DNA from: Caldilineales bacterium
Lineage (GTDB): Bacteria; Chloroflexota; Anaerolineae; Caldilineales; Caldilineaceae
DNA: 64,000 nt
NCBI GenBank assembly: GCA_012271135.1
Contig: JAAXGZ010000064.1
Coordinates: forward strand, 1-64,000
Reading direction: 5' to 3'
Within the stretch, counting starts at the first letter, position 1. Every line of letters begins with the position of its first letter. This document shows, piece after piece, positions 1-8,404 of this stretch. Both the position numbers and the translations under genes were made by a program. The notes under the pieces are model-generated. The model had not been told where the DNA came from. It made no database searches and saw only the letters and a list, made by a program, of their open reading frames with translations.

Positions 1-2
1 TG

Positions 3-1490
3 CTACGGCATGCCAATGCGGTCGCCGCTCGCATCGCGCGGCGGCAACGGCCAATGAATGCCCCGCTGCCCGGACAGATCCCTGTTGGGAGCGGCCGCGA
101 AATCCGGCTCGGGCATGCCCACGAGTTCCCCGTCCACCACCCAATTGAGATCCGGTCCGTACAGCTCGCCGACAAGGAGCTTCGTCAACCGTTCCAGGTC
201 GGCGGCGTGGGCGGAGAGAGAAGCCAGGTCCCGTTGCTCGGCAGGATCGGCATCCACATCGAACAACTGGCGCCGGTGGCCCCAGGGATAGTAGATCAGC
301 TTCAGCGAACCCTGTCGGATCATGCGGCTCGACTTGGGTCCCTCGCCACATTCTCCGTACAGATGGCTGCGGCATTCGGAACCGAACATGGACCGGCCTT
401 CCACGTGGTCGGGGACCTCCAATCCGGCCATGTCCAGCAGCGTCGGCATGACGTCCTGCCAACCCACCAACCGGTCGGACACCGTGCCGGCGGTTGCGGC
501 GGCCTGTTCGCGCGTGCCCTGAACCAGCATGGGCACATTCGCTGAGGCTTCGTAGTACACGCGCTTGGCCCACAAGCCATGGTCGCCCAGCATGTCACCG
601 TGGTCGGAGGTGAACATGATGATCGTGTTGTCCAGCAAACGTTCTTCGCGCAGAGTGCCGACCACAAGGCGCATCTGGTGGTCGATGTGCGTGCACAGGG
701 CATAAAACGCCCTGCGGATACGTGCAATCTCGCCCGGAGGCATGTGCTGCCACTTGGATCGGATCACCCTCAGGAGGTAGGGCAGGCTGTCTGGATCGCC
801 GCTCCAGTCCCCCGTGCACGCATCGTCCATGTCCAGGTCCCGGTACAGATCCAGATATGCCTGGAGGGGCACCAACGGCGGATGGGGATGCACGTAGGAC
901 AGATACCAGAAGGCCGGCCTGGTTGGATCGCGCCGCTTGATCTGCCGGCACATCGTCCGGGTGATCCAGTTCGTGGTGTGGTGGGATTCGGGCAGGTGCC
1001 ACGGTCTGAAGGTGTACTCGTTGTTACTCATGCCGTGGGCGTAGCCCAGGCCGGCTTGGGCCTGATCCGCCAGCCAGAGGTCGTAGTCGTCGACCGCGCC
1101 CAATATGGGACGGCCCTCCTCCACCAGCATCACATCGTCGAAGCCGATTCGATCCCGCTGCGGGTACACATGGAGCTTGCCCACGGCCTGGGCCTGGTAG
1201 CCGTTGTCGCGGAAGGTTTGGGCCAAGGTCGGGAAGGCCGGCATTGGTTCCAACACCTTGAACTCGCGGTCGCCGTGGGCGCGGGTGGACATGCCCGTCA
1301 TCAGCGTGCGGCGCGCCGGTATGCAAACCGGACATTCACTGTAGGCATTGGTGAACCGGACCCCATTGCGCGCCAGGGTATCCAATGTCGGAGTCCTGGC
1401 CACCGGGTGTCCGGCCTCGCCCATCAACCGGGCAGGCCAGTGGTCGGTGCAAATCAACAGGACATTGGGTTGGCTGGACACGACGGACAC
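3..1490 (-). CDS. Formylglycine-type sulfatase (alkaline phosphatase superfamily)
   Basis: Predicted sulfatase that hydrolyses an organic sulfate ester; the exact substrate is unknown. The ORF track runs from 1853, but homology begins only at PNVLLICTDHW, so I prefer a GTG start at 1490 (GTG 1481 is the alternative); no clear ribosome site is visible. With that start the protein is about 495 residues. The sulfatase signature C-x-P-x-R-x4-TG is intact as C56-I-P-A-R60, so Cys56 should be converted to formylglycine. The second metal motif SDHGDMLGDHG is present in the middle of the protein. No signal peptide is visible, which suggests a cytoplasmic enzyme. It is divergent from the SMP-30 lactonase gene, and the two may belong to one sugar-catabolic locus. 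The family is certain; the substrate is not. Confidence 0.9.
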   Translation of the reverse strand: MSVVSSQPNVLLICTDHWPARLMGEAGHPVARTPTLDTLARNGVRFTNAYSECPVCIPARRTLMTGMSTRAHGDREFKVLEPMPAFPTLAQTFRDNGYQAQAVGKLHVYPQRDRIGFDDVMLVEEGRPILGAVDDYDLWLADQAQAGLGYAHGMSNNEYTFRPWHLPESHHTTNWITRTMCRQIKRRDPTRPAFWYLSYVHPHPPLVPLQAYLDLYRDLDMDDACTGDWSGDPDSLPYLLRVIRSKWQHMPPGEIARIRRAFYALCTHIDHQMRLVVGTLREERLLDNTIIMFTSDHGDMLGDHGLWAKRVYYEASANVPMLVQGTREQAAATAGTVSDRLVGWQDVMPTLLDMAGLEVPDHVEGRSMFGSECRSHLYGECGEGPKSSRMIRQGSLKLIYYPWGHRRQLFDVDADPAEQRDLASLSAHAADLERLTKLLVGELYGPDLNWVVDGELVGMPEPDFAAAPNRDLSGQRGIHWPLPPRDASGDRIGMP

Positions 1491-1677
1491 CTGTTGGCAA
1501 AGGGGCAGGGGATGTGGCAGGTCCCGTCCGAGTGCCGTTCTTGGGCAACAGGGGCGACCAAACCGCACACACCCATATAATACGTGACCAATTTCGATCC
1601 CGTTTGCCGTTGCCGATCCGTTGCGATGGACCGGCCAATTGGCTGTTTGCGGCTGTAGCCGATGGAGCCCGATCAGG

Positions 1678-2556
1678 ATGAGCATCGTTCCGGAAGTACG
1701 CGTGGGCCTCAATGCACTGGTTGGGGAAGGCCCGATCTGGGACTCGGATAAGAGGGTGCTGTGGTGGATTGACGTCCTGTCCAGCGAGTTGTACGCGTTT
1801 GATCCAGCGAACGGCAGCAACCGAACCTGGGATACGGGTCGCCATGTTGGCACCGTGGTGCCATGGACCGAAACCCATGTACTCCTGGCCCTTCAGGACG
1901 GCATTGGTTCACTCGAACTCGAGACCGGCCAGGTAACCATCCACAACGACCCGGAGTTCCTCCTGTTGGGCAATCGGTTCAACGACGGCAAGTGTGATCC
2001 TGCGGGCAGGCTGTGGGCTGGGACGATGGCCTATGACAACCCCACCGACCAGGGAAGCCTTTACCGTGTCGACACGGATTTCAATGTCACCAAGATTCTG
2101 GGCGGCATCGGCATATCCAACGGCATCGTCTGGAGTGCCGATCAGGCCACGATGTATTACATCGACTCCATGTCCTACAAGGTTCGGACCTGGAACTTCG
2201 ATCCGAACTCCGGCGACATCTCCGGCGAACAGACCCTCATGGAGGTCGAGCCGGACTTCGGATTGCCGGACGGCATGACCATCGACGAGGAGGGACATCT
2301 TTGGGTGGCCTTCTACGGAGGCGGCAAGGTCTGTCGGGTTCATGCCGAATCGGGAGCGGTCCTTGACACCATCGATCTGCCCGCGCGCAACATCACGGCC
2401 TGTGCCTTCGGTGACGACGACCTGGGCACGCTGTACATCACGAGCGCAGCCCAGCAGATGTCCGACGACGAATTGGCGGCCGCCCCCATGAGCGGAAACC
2501 TGTTTTCCTGCAGGCCGGGCATCAAGGGCGTGCCCGCCGTTCGGTTTGGCGGCTGA
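1678..2556 (+). CDS. SMP-30/gluconolactonase/LRE family protein
   Basis: Six-bladed beta-propeller lactonase of the SMP-30/regucalcin/gluconolactonase family, expected to open sugar-acid lactones (aldonolactones) in a metal-dependent manner. The start is ATG 1678 (MSIVPEVRVGLN), because the upstream TTG at 1621 would add a non-homologous tail; this gives 292 residues. Family landmarks are the early metal-binding Glu in LVGEGPIWD, the NRFNDGKCDPAGRLWAGTM segment, the ISNGIVW Asn, and the LPDGMTIDEEGHLWVA segment that supplies the metal-binding Asp. It is divergently transcribed from the sulfatase; the 187-base gap contains a TATAAT at 1576-1581 but no convincing -35 box at normal spacing. It fits the sugar and sugar-acid theme of the accessory genes. 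Confidence 0.9.
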   Translation: MSIVPEVRVGLNALVGEGPIWDSDKRVLWWIDVLSSELYAFDPANGSNRTWDTGRHVGTVVPWTETHVLLALQDGIGSLELETGQVTIHNDPEFLLLGNRFNDGKCDPAGRLWAGTMAYDNPTDQGSLYRVDTDFNVTKILGGIGISNGIVWSADQATMYYIDSMSYKVRTWNFDPNSGDISGEQTLMEVEPDFGLPDGMTIDEEGHLWVAFYGGGKVCRVHAESGAVLDTIDLPARNITACAFGDDDLGTLYITSAAQQMSDDELAAAPMSGNLFSCRPGIKGVPAVRFGG

Positions 2557-2631
2557 ACCGGATGTCGCGCGCTGCGCCGGGCGGATCGTCCTGACGTCCA
2601 GCCACCATTGTTGCAGCCCCGGAGGCCGACC

Positions 2632-3648
2632 TTGTACCGGTGCAAGGCCACCTGCCGCGCGTATGCCAACATTGCCTTCGTCAAGTATTGGGGCGTGGTT
2701 GATACAAGCCTGAACCTGCCGGCCAACGGGTCCCTCAGCATGACGCTGAGCCATGCGCATGCCACCACCACCGTGGCGTGGATGGATGGAACTTCCGCCC
2801 GGGAGGCCGACATCGTGGTCATTGACGGCAAGGAGGAGTCGGGATCCGTCTATCGGCGCACCGTCAGCCACCTGGATCGGATACGCACTGCCATCGGGGT
2901 CAATTGGTCTGCACGCGTGGAAAGCCGCAACAGCTTCCCTGCCAGCGCGGGGATTGCCTCCTCGGCCAGCGGGTTTTGCGCCTTGACCGTTGCGGCCTGC
3001 CAGGCGCTGGCGGTTGGCGGCCTGCGCGATGTTCCAGACCGACTGCACCAGGCGCGGTTGGCACGCCGGGCCAGTGGCTCCGCCTGCCGCAGTTTCCAGG
3101 GAGGTTTTGTGGAGTGGGACGCGGGCGGCGGTGACTCCACGAGCGTTGCACAACAGGTGGCCGGCCCAGACCATTGGCCGCTGCACGATGTTGTGGCCGT
3201 GCTTGATGCCGGTCCCAAGTCGGTGAGCAGCCATGATGGCCACCGACTGGCTGCGACCAGTCCCCTTCAGGAGGAACGCGTGCGCCAAGTACAGTCACAT
3301 CTGAACGCGGCCCGGTCGGCAATCCGCGCACGCGACCTCAAGATCCTGGGCGAAATCAGCGAACGCGATGCCATGCTCATGCACGCGGTCATGATTTCGT
3401 CGGAACCTCCCCTGCTGTTCTTGAGCGCAGGTTCCGTTGCATTGATGCGGCAAATTCGGGACTGGCGGCTAAAGGAGGGGCTGGAGGTCTACTTCACCGT
3501 TGACGCGGGCCCGAACCTCCACGTGCTCTGCAACGAGGCCGACGTCGGGGAAGTGTCGCATCGCCTTGCCCGTGGTCCCTCGGTCCAGGACATACTCGTC
3601 AACGGACCGGGACCTGCACCCGAACTCCGAAATTCGCACTTGTTCTGA
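2632..3648 (+). CDS. mvaD: Diphosphomevalonate/phosphomevalonate decarboxylase homologue (GHMP family)
   Basis: GHMP-superfamily decarboxylase of the mevalonate route to isopentenyl units; it acts in the cytoplasm using ATP. I choose TTG 2632 because GGAGG (2621-2625) lies six bases upstream; the product is then 338 residues. Conserved segments are AYANIAFVKYWG at the N-terminus, the glycine/serine-rich ATP loop GIASSASG, SGSACRSFQGGFVEW, and VDAGPN, which carries the catalytic Asp. The Lys that normally follows KYWG (Lys22 in the yeast enzyme) is Val22 here. That lysine is known to contact the substrate phosphates, so the true substrate could be phosphomevalonate, as in the Roseiflexus enzyme. 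No other isoprenoid gene is nearby. A perfect GC-rich hairpin follows the stop codon directly. Confidence 0.87.
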   Translation: MYRCKATCRAYANIAFVKYWGVVDTSLNLPANGSLSMTLSHAHATTTVAWMDGTSAREADIVVIDGKEESGSVYRRTVSHLDRIRTAIGVNWSARVESRNSFPASAGIASSASGFCALTVAACQALAVGGLRDVPDRLHQARLARRASGSACRSFQGGFVEWDAGGGDSTSVAQQVAGPDHWPLHDVVAVLDAGPKSVSSHDGHRLAATSPLQEERVRQVQSHLNAARSAIRARDLKILGEISERDAMLMHAVMISSEPPLLFLSAGSVALMRQIRDWRLKEGLEVYFTVDAGPNLHVLCNEADVGEVSHRLARGPSVQDILVNGPGPAPELRNSHLF

Positions 3649-3665
3649 CCCCCGCGCGCCGGGGG
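3649..3665 (+). terminator. Possible 3' hairpin after mvaD
   Basis: CCCCCG and CGGGGG form a perfect six-base-pair stem with a five-base loop starting at the first base after the mvaD stop codon. There is no T-tract, so this is either a Rho-independent-like hairpin of unusual type or an mRNA-stabilising 3' end. Confidence in termination is low. Confidence 0.35.
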
Positions 3666-3746
3666 CGCGATTCACCGCGGCGCGTCACCCATCCGCTCCC
3701 GGACATCCTGCAATTGGGCATCGGCCTCCCGATCGGACTGCCCGGA

Positions 3747-3752
3747 TATAAT
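3747..3752 (+). promoter_or_regulatory. Perfect -10 box just upstream of the radical SAM gene
   Basis: TATAAT ends only eight bases before ATG 3761. If used, transcription would start at or next to the start codon, giving a leaderless or nearly leaderless mRNA. No good -35 box is seen at 16-18 bases, so this is tentative. Confidence 0.3.
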
Positions 3753-3760
3753 CGGCAGGC

Positions 3761-5248
3761 ATGGACATTCTCTACATCCATCCGGCCAAACAGGAAGTGG
3801 AAGCCGAGTACGGAAAGTACCGGGCCAGCCCCTTCTATCCGATCATTCCGGTCGGCGTGATCGGAATGGCCAATCTGTTGCGCAGCCGAGGATGGTCCCT
3901 GCAGGGTCTAAACCTGCCGCTGGAACGCATGCTGGACACCGGTTTCCGGCTGGAACGCTGGCTGCAAGAAGTCGATCCGCCCTCCCTGGTCATGATTGAC
4001 CTGCACTGGTACGAACACTGCTTCGGGGCCGTCGACGTTGCCCGACACGTGCGCCGGTTGCTTCCGGACGCCAAGATTGTGGCCGGCGGTTTGACTGCAA
4101 CATACTTTGCCGAGGAAATCCTTGCCACCCATTCGGAATTCGATTTCATCATTCGCGGCGATGCCGAAGTGCCCCTCGCCGCCCTGGTCGATCAGGTTTG
4201 CGGCGATGCCATGTTGGACCCGGCGAGGGTGCCGAACCTGACTTGGCGGGAAGGCGGCCGCGTTCGCAACAGTACGGAGTTCTACACAGCTGATGCGCCG
4301 ATGTTGGACTCGATTGACTTTGTCGGCCTTGACTGGCTTGTCCACGGCGAAAGCTACGGTGCCCTGCAATATACAGGCGGTGGCCGCATTGACGCCCACA
4401 GGACGGAGCGGAAGGGCCACTGGCTGACCATAGGGCGCGGTTGTGCCTTCAACTGCATCTACTGCGGCGGCTCCAAGGATGCCCACACCGAACTGGCCGC
4501 GCGGTCCGGCTACGTTATGCGGGATCCGGTCAACGTCGTGAACGACGTGGAGCAACTCGCTGCTTCAGGCTACAAGCAGGTTTCCCTTTCACTGGACCCG
4601 GCCACCTTTCCGGCCCGATGGTGGCGAACGTTCTTCGGCGAGTTGCAGACACGGGGCATTCGCATTGGAATTTACAACGAGTTTTTCCAGCTTCCGTCGC
4701 AGGAATTCATTCGGTTGCTGGGGGAGACGGCGGACCTGGAGCATACTGAGGTAGCCATCTCCCCGCTGTCGGGCAACGAGGAAGTACGCAACCTGAACGG
4801 CAAGCACTACTCCAACGAACGGTTCCTGCGGATGCTGGGCAACCTGGAGCAGTACCAAATACCAATCTTTGTATATTTCAGCCTCAACCTGCCCGGCGAA
4901 ACCGTGCTGACATTCCGGGAGACAATCCGACTGGCCAAGGCGGTGGGCAAGGCCTATCCGGCCCGGCTGCTGCGCATGCTCAACCCCTGCCACACCATAG
5001 ATCCGATGTCGCCCATGAGTCGGCTCCCAGGCAACTTCAAGATCCATGTCGAATTCAACTCCTTCAAGGACTACTACGAGTACTGCCGCTCCACCGGATG
5101 GGAACCCAGAAAGGTCGTCCGGGGTGAACGACGTGGTTTCTCAATGGACGGACGGCCTGCGGAGACGGTGGAACAGATGGCCCGCATCTGGGACGGTTTC
5201 GCCCGAACCCAGCGGTTCCAATGCTTTCCGGTTGCAAGGGTCTGGTGA
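3761..5248 (+). CDS. Radical SAM protein with B12-binding-like N-terminal domain
   Basis: A 495-residue radical SAM enzyme with an N-terminal cobalamin-binding-like Rossmann domain (about residues 1-150) and a central radical SAM barrel. The [4Fe-4S] motif CxxxCxxC is intact as C228-A-F-N-C232-I-Y-C235. The N-terminal domain has family features (PVGVIGMANLLRSRGW, VAGGLTATYFAEEI), but the base-off histidine motif DxHxxG is not canonical; DLHWYEHCFGA occupies that region, so cobalamin binding is uncertain. Relatives act as methyltransferases, cyclases or tailoring enzymes, but I cannot assign a substrate. The gene stands alone, with a TATAAT directly upstream and about 340 bases of non-coding sequence after it. 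Confidence 0.85.
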   Translation: MDILYIHPAKQEVEAEYGKYRASPFYPIIPVGVIGMANLLRSRGWSLQGLNLPLERMLDTGFRLERWLQEVDPPSLVMIDLHWYEHCFGAVDVARHVRRLLPDAKIVAGGLTATYFAEEILATHSEFDFIIRGDAEVPLAALVDQVCGDAMLDPARVPNLTWREGGRVRNSTEFYTADAPMLDSIDFVGLDWLVHGESYGALQYTGGGRIDAHRTERKGHWLTIGRGCAFNCIYCGGSKDAHTELAARSGYVMRDPVNVVNDVEQLAASGYKQVSLSLDPATFPARWWRTFFGELQTRGIRIGIYNEFFQLPSQEFIRLLGETADLEHTEVAISPLSGNEEVRNLNGKHYSNERFLRMLGNLEQYQIPIFVYFSLNLPGETVLTFRETIRLAKAVGKAYPARLLRMLNPCHTIDPMSPMSRLPGNFKIHVEFNSFKDYYEYCRSTGWEPRKVVRGERRGFSMDGRPAETVEQMARIWDGFARTQRFQCFPVARVW

Positions 5249-5590
5249 GAGCGACGCCGGAAACCAACTGGCTGCCCTGTCCAAATCGCTGCCGCATTGC
5301 CGGAGCCGGGCCGGGCATGTCCGGCCGCCTGTGTATTGACAGCTTCGGGCCGACCCGCGATTGCTACGGCTATGAATGCCTGGTGTTCCTGACCGGTTCG
5401 ATGCGAAACCGAATGATGACTACGGCACCGCCATGGTGGCCGGTTGGCTCCCGCCCCTCTGCGGCCGTCGTGCCCAACCCGACTTCGTTTAACCCAATGG
5501 GTGCGCACTGTCTATAATCAGGAGTCCCTCCGGGAACAGTGACGCGCCCGCCCGGCCTGTTGCTGCGACCCTGGTCGTTTCACAGAAGGC
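5249..5590. other. Intergenic region between radical SAM gene and hflX
   Basis: About 340 bases with no convincing gene. The 98-residue ORF at 5221-5517 overlaps the radical SAM gene and has low-complexity Arg/Pro/Cys-rich composition. The only signal I see is the candidate hflX promoter at 5489-5518. Confidence 0.6.
5489..5518 (+). promoter_or_regulatory. Candidate sigma70-type promoter for hflX
   Basis: TTAACC (5489-5494, four of six matches to TTGACA), an 18-base spacer and a perfect TATAAT (5513-5518). The spacer length equals that of the much better valS promoter in this window. Transcription would begin near 5525, leaving a leader of about 65 bases. The ten-mer TGTCTATAAT recurs upstream of fakA on the minus strand. 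Confidence 0.5.
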
Positions 5591-7021
5591 ATGCCTCAAG
5601 GCGAAGCCATGGTTGCGCCGCGCAACACATCCTCCATTACACAGGTTGACGACTTCAGCCGAGTGGCCCGCGACGGGTCGGACGGCCCCCTGCGGGATGA
5701 GCAGGGACTGATCGTCTCTGAGCCGCAACGGGAACGGGCTGTTGTGGTCGGTGTCGAACTCCGGTCGGAACCCGGAGCGCTGTCACTGGAGGATTCACTG
5801 ACCGAACTGGAGTTGCTGTCCGACACGGCCGGCATCGACGTGGTCGCGCGTCTGAGCCAGCGCATGCAAACTCCGAACCCTGCCTCCCTGGTTGGCGAAG
5901 GCAAGGTCGCCGAACTGGCCGAGATGGTCGGGGAGACCGGCGTCGGCGTGGTCATTTTCGACGCGGAGCTGTCGCCGCGACAGCAGCGCGTCCTGGAAGC
6001 GGCGGTGTCCGAAAACGTCAAGGTGATTGACCGGACCGCGCTCATTCTGGACATCTTCGCCAAGCACGCGCGCACGCGCGAGGGCATCGTTCAGGTTGAA
6101 CTGGCCCAATACCAATACAGACTCCCGCGCCTGACCAGGGCTTGGACCCACCTTGCCCGGCAGGCCGGCGGGGGTGCCGGAGGACCGGGCGGAGGAGTCG
6201 GTCTGCGGGGGCCGGGCGAAACCCAGCTGGAACTGGACCGGCGACAGATTACGTCCAGGATTGCCAAACTGAACGCCGAACTGGAGACCATCAAGGCCCA
6301 TCGGCTGCGCACCAGTGCGCGCCGTACCCAGGATGCAACCCCGCGGCTGGGCTTGGTCGGCTACACCAATGCGGGCAAGAGCACGTTGCTAAACCGGTTG
6401 ACTGATGCTTCGGTATATGCAGACGATCTGTTGTTTGCCACGTTGGATCCGATTACGCGCAAGTTGAAGCTGCCCAAAGGTCAGGAAGCCTTCGTAACCG
6501 ACACGGTGGGTTTCATCCAGAAACTGCCCACCTCTTTGGTCGCGGCCTTTCGGGCCACCCTGGAAAGCGTCAACGAAGCCGACCTGCTGTTGCACGTGGT
6601 GGATGCTACGCACCCCAATCTGGAGGAACACATCAACGTCGTCGAGGAACTGTTGGATTCGCTGGGTGCGGGGCGTACACCGATGATTCTGGTACCCAAC
6701 AAAACCGACCTGCTGGCAACAGGCCAGGACCCGCTGACCCGGCTGCCAACCGGATGCCGGGAGACCTACCGGGCTGTCGCACCGGTCAGCGCGGTGCACG
6801 GAACCGGAGTGGCCTCCTTGCTTGACACGCTGGTCGAAGTCCTCGCCTCGCAAATGGAGTCGGTCACACTACACATACCCTACGCCCGAGGCGATGTGGT
6901 TTCGCTGATTCATCGCTACGGACAGGTTGAATCGGAGACCTACGACACCGACGGGACGCATCTGGTGGGGCGCGTGCCTCATCACCTAAGCGGGAAGCTG
7001 TCCTCCTTTGTAGTCAACTGA
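5591..7021 (+). CDS. hflX: GTPase HflX
   Basis: Ribosome-associated GTPase that splits or rescues stalled 70S ribosomes, notably under stress. At 476 residues it is slightly longer than typical (about 420-430) because of a roughly 50-residue N-terminal extension. Domain order: N-terminal HflX domain with ASLVGEGKVAEL and FDAELSPRQQR, a glycine-rich linker (GGGAGGPGGGVG) leading into RGPGETQLELDRR, then the G domain. G1 is G257-Y-T-N-A-G-K-S264, G3 lies in DTVGFIQKLP and G4 is NKTD. A C-terminal beta domain follows. ATG 5591 is used by default, but ATG 5609 is possible. It has its own candidate promoter and precedes citrate synthase by about 50 bases. Confidence 0.96.
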   Translation: MPQGEAMVAPRNTSSITQVDDFSRVARDGSDGPLRDEQGLIVSEPQRERAVVVGVELRSEPGALSLEDSLTELELLSDTAGIDVVARLSQRMQTPNPASLVGEGKVAELAEMVGETGVGVVIFDAELSPRQQRVLEAAVSENVKVIDRTALILDIFAKHARTREGIVQVELAQYQYRLPRLTRAWTHLARQAGGGAGGPGGGVGLRGPGETQLELDRRQITSRIAKLNAELETIKAHRLRTSARRTQDATPRLGLVGYTNAGKSTLLNRLTDASVYADDLLFATLDPITRKLKLPKGQEAFVTDTVGFIQKLPTSLVAAFRATLESVNEADLLLHVVDATHPNLEEHINVVEELLDSLGAGRTPMILVPNKTDLLATGQDPLTRLPTGCRETYRAVAPVSAVHGTGVASLLDTLVEVLASQMESVTLHIPYARGDVVSLIHRYGQVESETYDTDGTHLVGRVPHHLSGKLSSFVVN

Positions 7022-7070
7022 GCCGTACAACCGCCGATCCCGCACCCAAAACTGATCGGGAGCTGATTTG

Positions 7071-8354
7071 ATGTCGCAATCCGTAATTCTGACCGACAGC
7101 CACAACCGCACACAGGTGGAGATGCCCGTCATCGACGGTGCCATCCCGGCCAAGTCCCTCCAGAAACTACGGGTGACGCAAGACGGGGCGGGATTGGTGT
7201 CCTACGACCCGGGCTACCAGAACACGGCTCCGGCGATCAGCAGCATCACGATGATCGACGGCATGGCGGGGAAACTGTTGTATCGCGGCTATCCGATCGA
7301 AGTCCTGGCGGTTGCATCCAACTACCTGGAAGTGGCGTTTCTCCTCAACAACGGGGAATTGCCTTCCACCGCCGCCGCGGCTCGGTGGCGGGAGGAAATC
7401 CAGACACACGCGACGGTGGACCCGTTCATCGTCGACCTAATTCGCTCATTTCCACGCGATGCGCATCCGATGGGTATCCTGATCAGCGCCCTGGGCGCCA
7501 TGGGCACGCTGTATCCCGAGGCCAAGGAGGTTCTGGACAGCGACATCCGGCGGCGGCAGGTGTATCGGTTGCTTGGGCAGCTGCCCGTGGTGGCCGCACA
7601 TATCTATTGCCATGGCCAGGGCCTCGAGGCCGAGGAACCCAAGGCGGACGACGGCTATATCGGCAATTTTCTGCGGATGGTTCGAAACTTCGGCCTTGAA
7701 ACCGCCGAAGAAGTCCCGGCCATCCGGGCCGCCATGAACTGTCTGTTCATCCTACACGCCGACCATGAGCAGAACTGTTCGACCACCGCCATGCGTTCCA
7801 TCGGCTCGTCCCATGCCGATCCCTACAGCAGCATGGCAGGGGCGGTGGCCGCCCTGTACGGCCCGTTGCACGGAGGCGCCAACGAGGCGGTATTGCGCAT
7901 GCTCGAGGAAATCGAGTCCGCAGACCATGTGGAGGTCTTCCTGCAGCGCGTGATTAACCGGGAGGCCCTGCTGATGGGGTTTGGCCACCGGGTGTACAAA
8001 AACATGGACCCGCGGGCGACGTTGATCAAGAAACTGGCCTACAGCGTCTTCGAAGTCACAGGTGCCAATCCTAAGATCGACTTGGCCATGGCCCTGGAGC
8101 AGGCGGCGTTGGGCATGGAGTACTTCCAGGCCCGGCGCCTCTATCCAAACGTCGACTTCTACAGCGGCATCATCTACCAGGCTCTGGGCATTCCGGCGGA
8201 CTATTACACCGTCCTGTTCAGCATCGCGCGCGCCGCGGGATGGCTGGCTCACTGGCAGGAGCAACTTGAGGATCCGGCACAGAAAATCGCGCGTCCGAAG
8301 CAGATCTACCGCGGGCCGGCCGAGCGGGCATTCGTTCCCTTGGAACAACGCTGA
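7071..8354 (+). CDS. gltA: Citrate synthase
   Basis: Condenses oxaloacetate and acetyl-CoA to citrate at the entry of the TCA cycle. The ORF track begins at TTG 7068, but ATG 7071 follows directly and is preferred; the product is 427 residues, normal for type II-like bacterial citrate synthase. Catalytic and binding residues are visible: the His in HGGANEAVL, the His in GFGHRVYKNMDPR, the Asp in VDFYSGIIYQALGIP, and LHADHEQNCSTTAMR for substrate binding. GGAGCTG lies just upstream of the start. Together with the PFOR gene at the window end and the bc complex it indicates respiratory metabolism. A methylcitrate synthase role cannot be excluded, but no prp genes are adjacent. Confidence 0.96.
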   Translation: MSQSVILTDSHNRTQVEMPVIDGAIPAKSLQKLRVTQDGAGLVSYDPGYQNTAPAISSITMIDGMAGKLLYRGYPIEVLAVASNYLEVAFLLNNGELPSTAAAARWREEIQTHATVDPFIVDLIRSFPRDAHPMGILISALGAMGTLYPEAKEVLDSDIRRRQVYRLLGQLPVVAAHIYCHGQGLEAEEPKADDGYIGNFLRMVRNFGLETAEEVPAIRAAMNCLFILHADHEQNCSTTAMRSIGSSHADPYSSMAGAVAALYGPLHGGANEAVLRMLEEIESADHVEVFLQRVINREALLMGFGHRVYKNMDPRATLIKKLAYSVFEVTGANPKIDLAMALEQAALGMEYFQARRLYPNVDFYSGIIYQALGIPADYYTVLFSIARAAGWLAHWQEQLEDPAQKIARPKQIYRGPAERAFVPLEQR

Positions 8355-8404
8355 CGGCCAGGACCCCGCACCCGCCCTTCCATCTTCCGCCAGGAGACAA
8401 CAGC

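Noticed and set aside
579-1580. 333-residue plus-strand ORF
   Set aside because: Antisense to the sulfatase gene, whose catalytic motif is clear on the other strand.
1541-1581. TTGGGC with TATAAT as promoter for the SMP-30 gene
   Set aside because: Spacing is 29 bases, too long for a sigma70 promoter; similar TTGGGC-27-TATAAT at 3714-3752 is also rejected.
1909-3288. 459-residue minus-strand ORF
   Set aside because: Antisense to the SMP-30 and mvaD genes, no domain features.
5221-5517. 98-residue ORF after the radical SAM gene
   Set aside because: Overlaps the gene end, no ribosome site, low-complexity composition, no motif.
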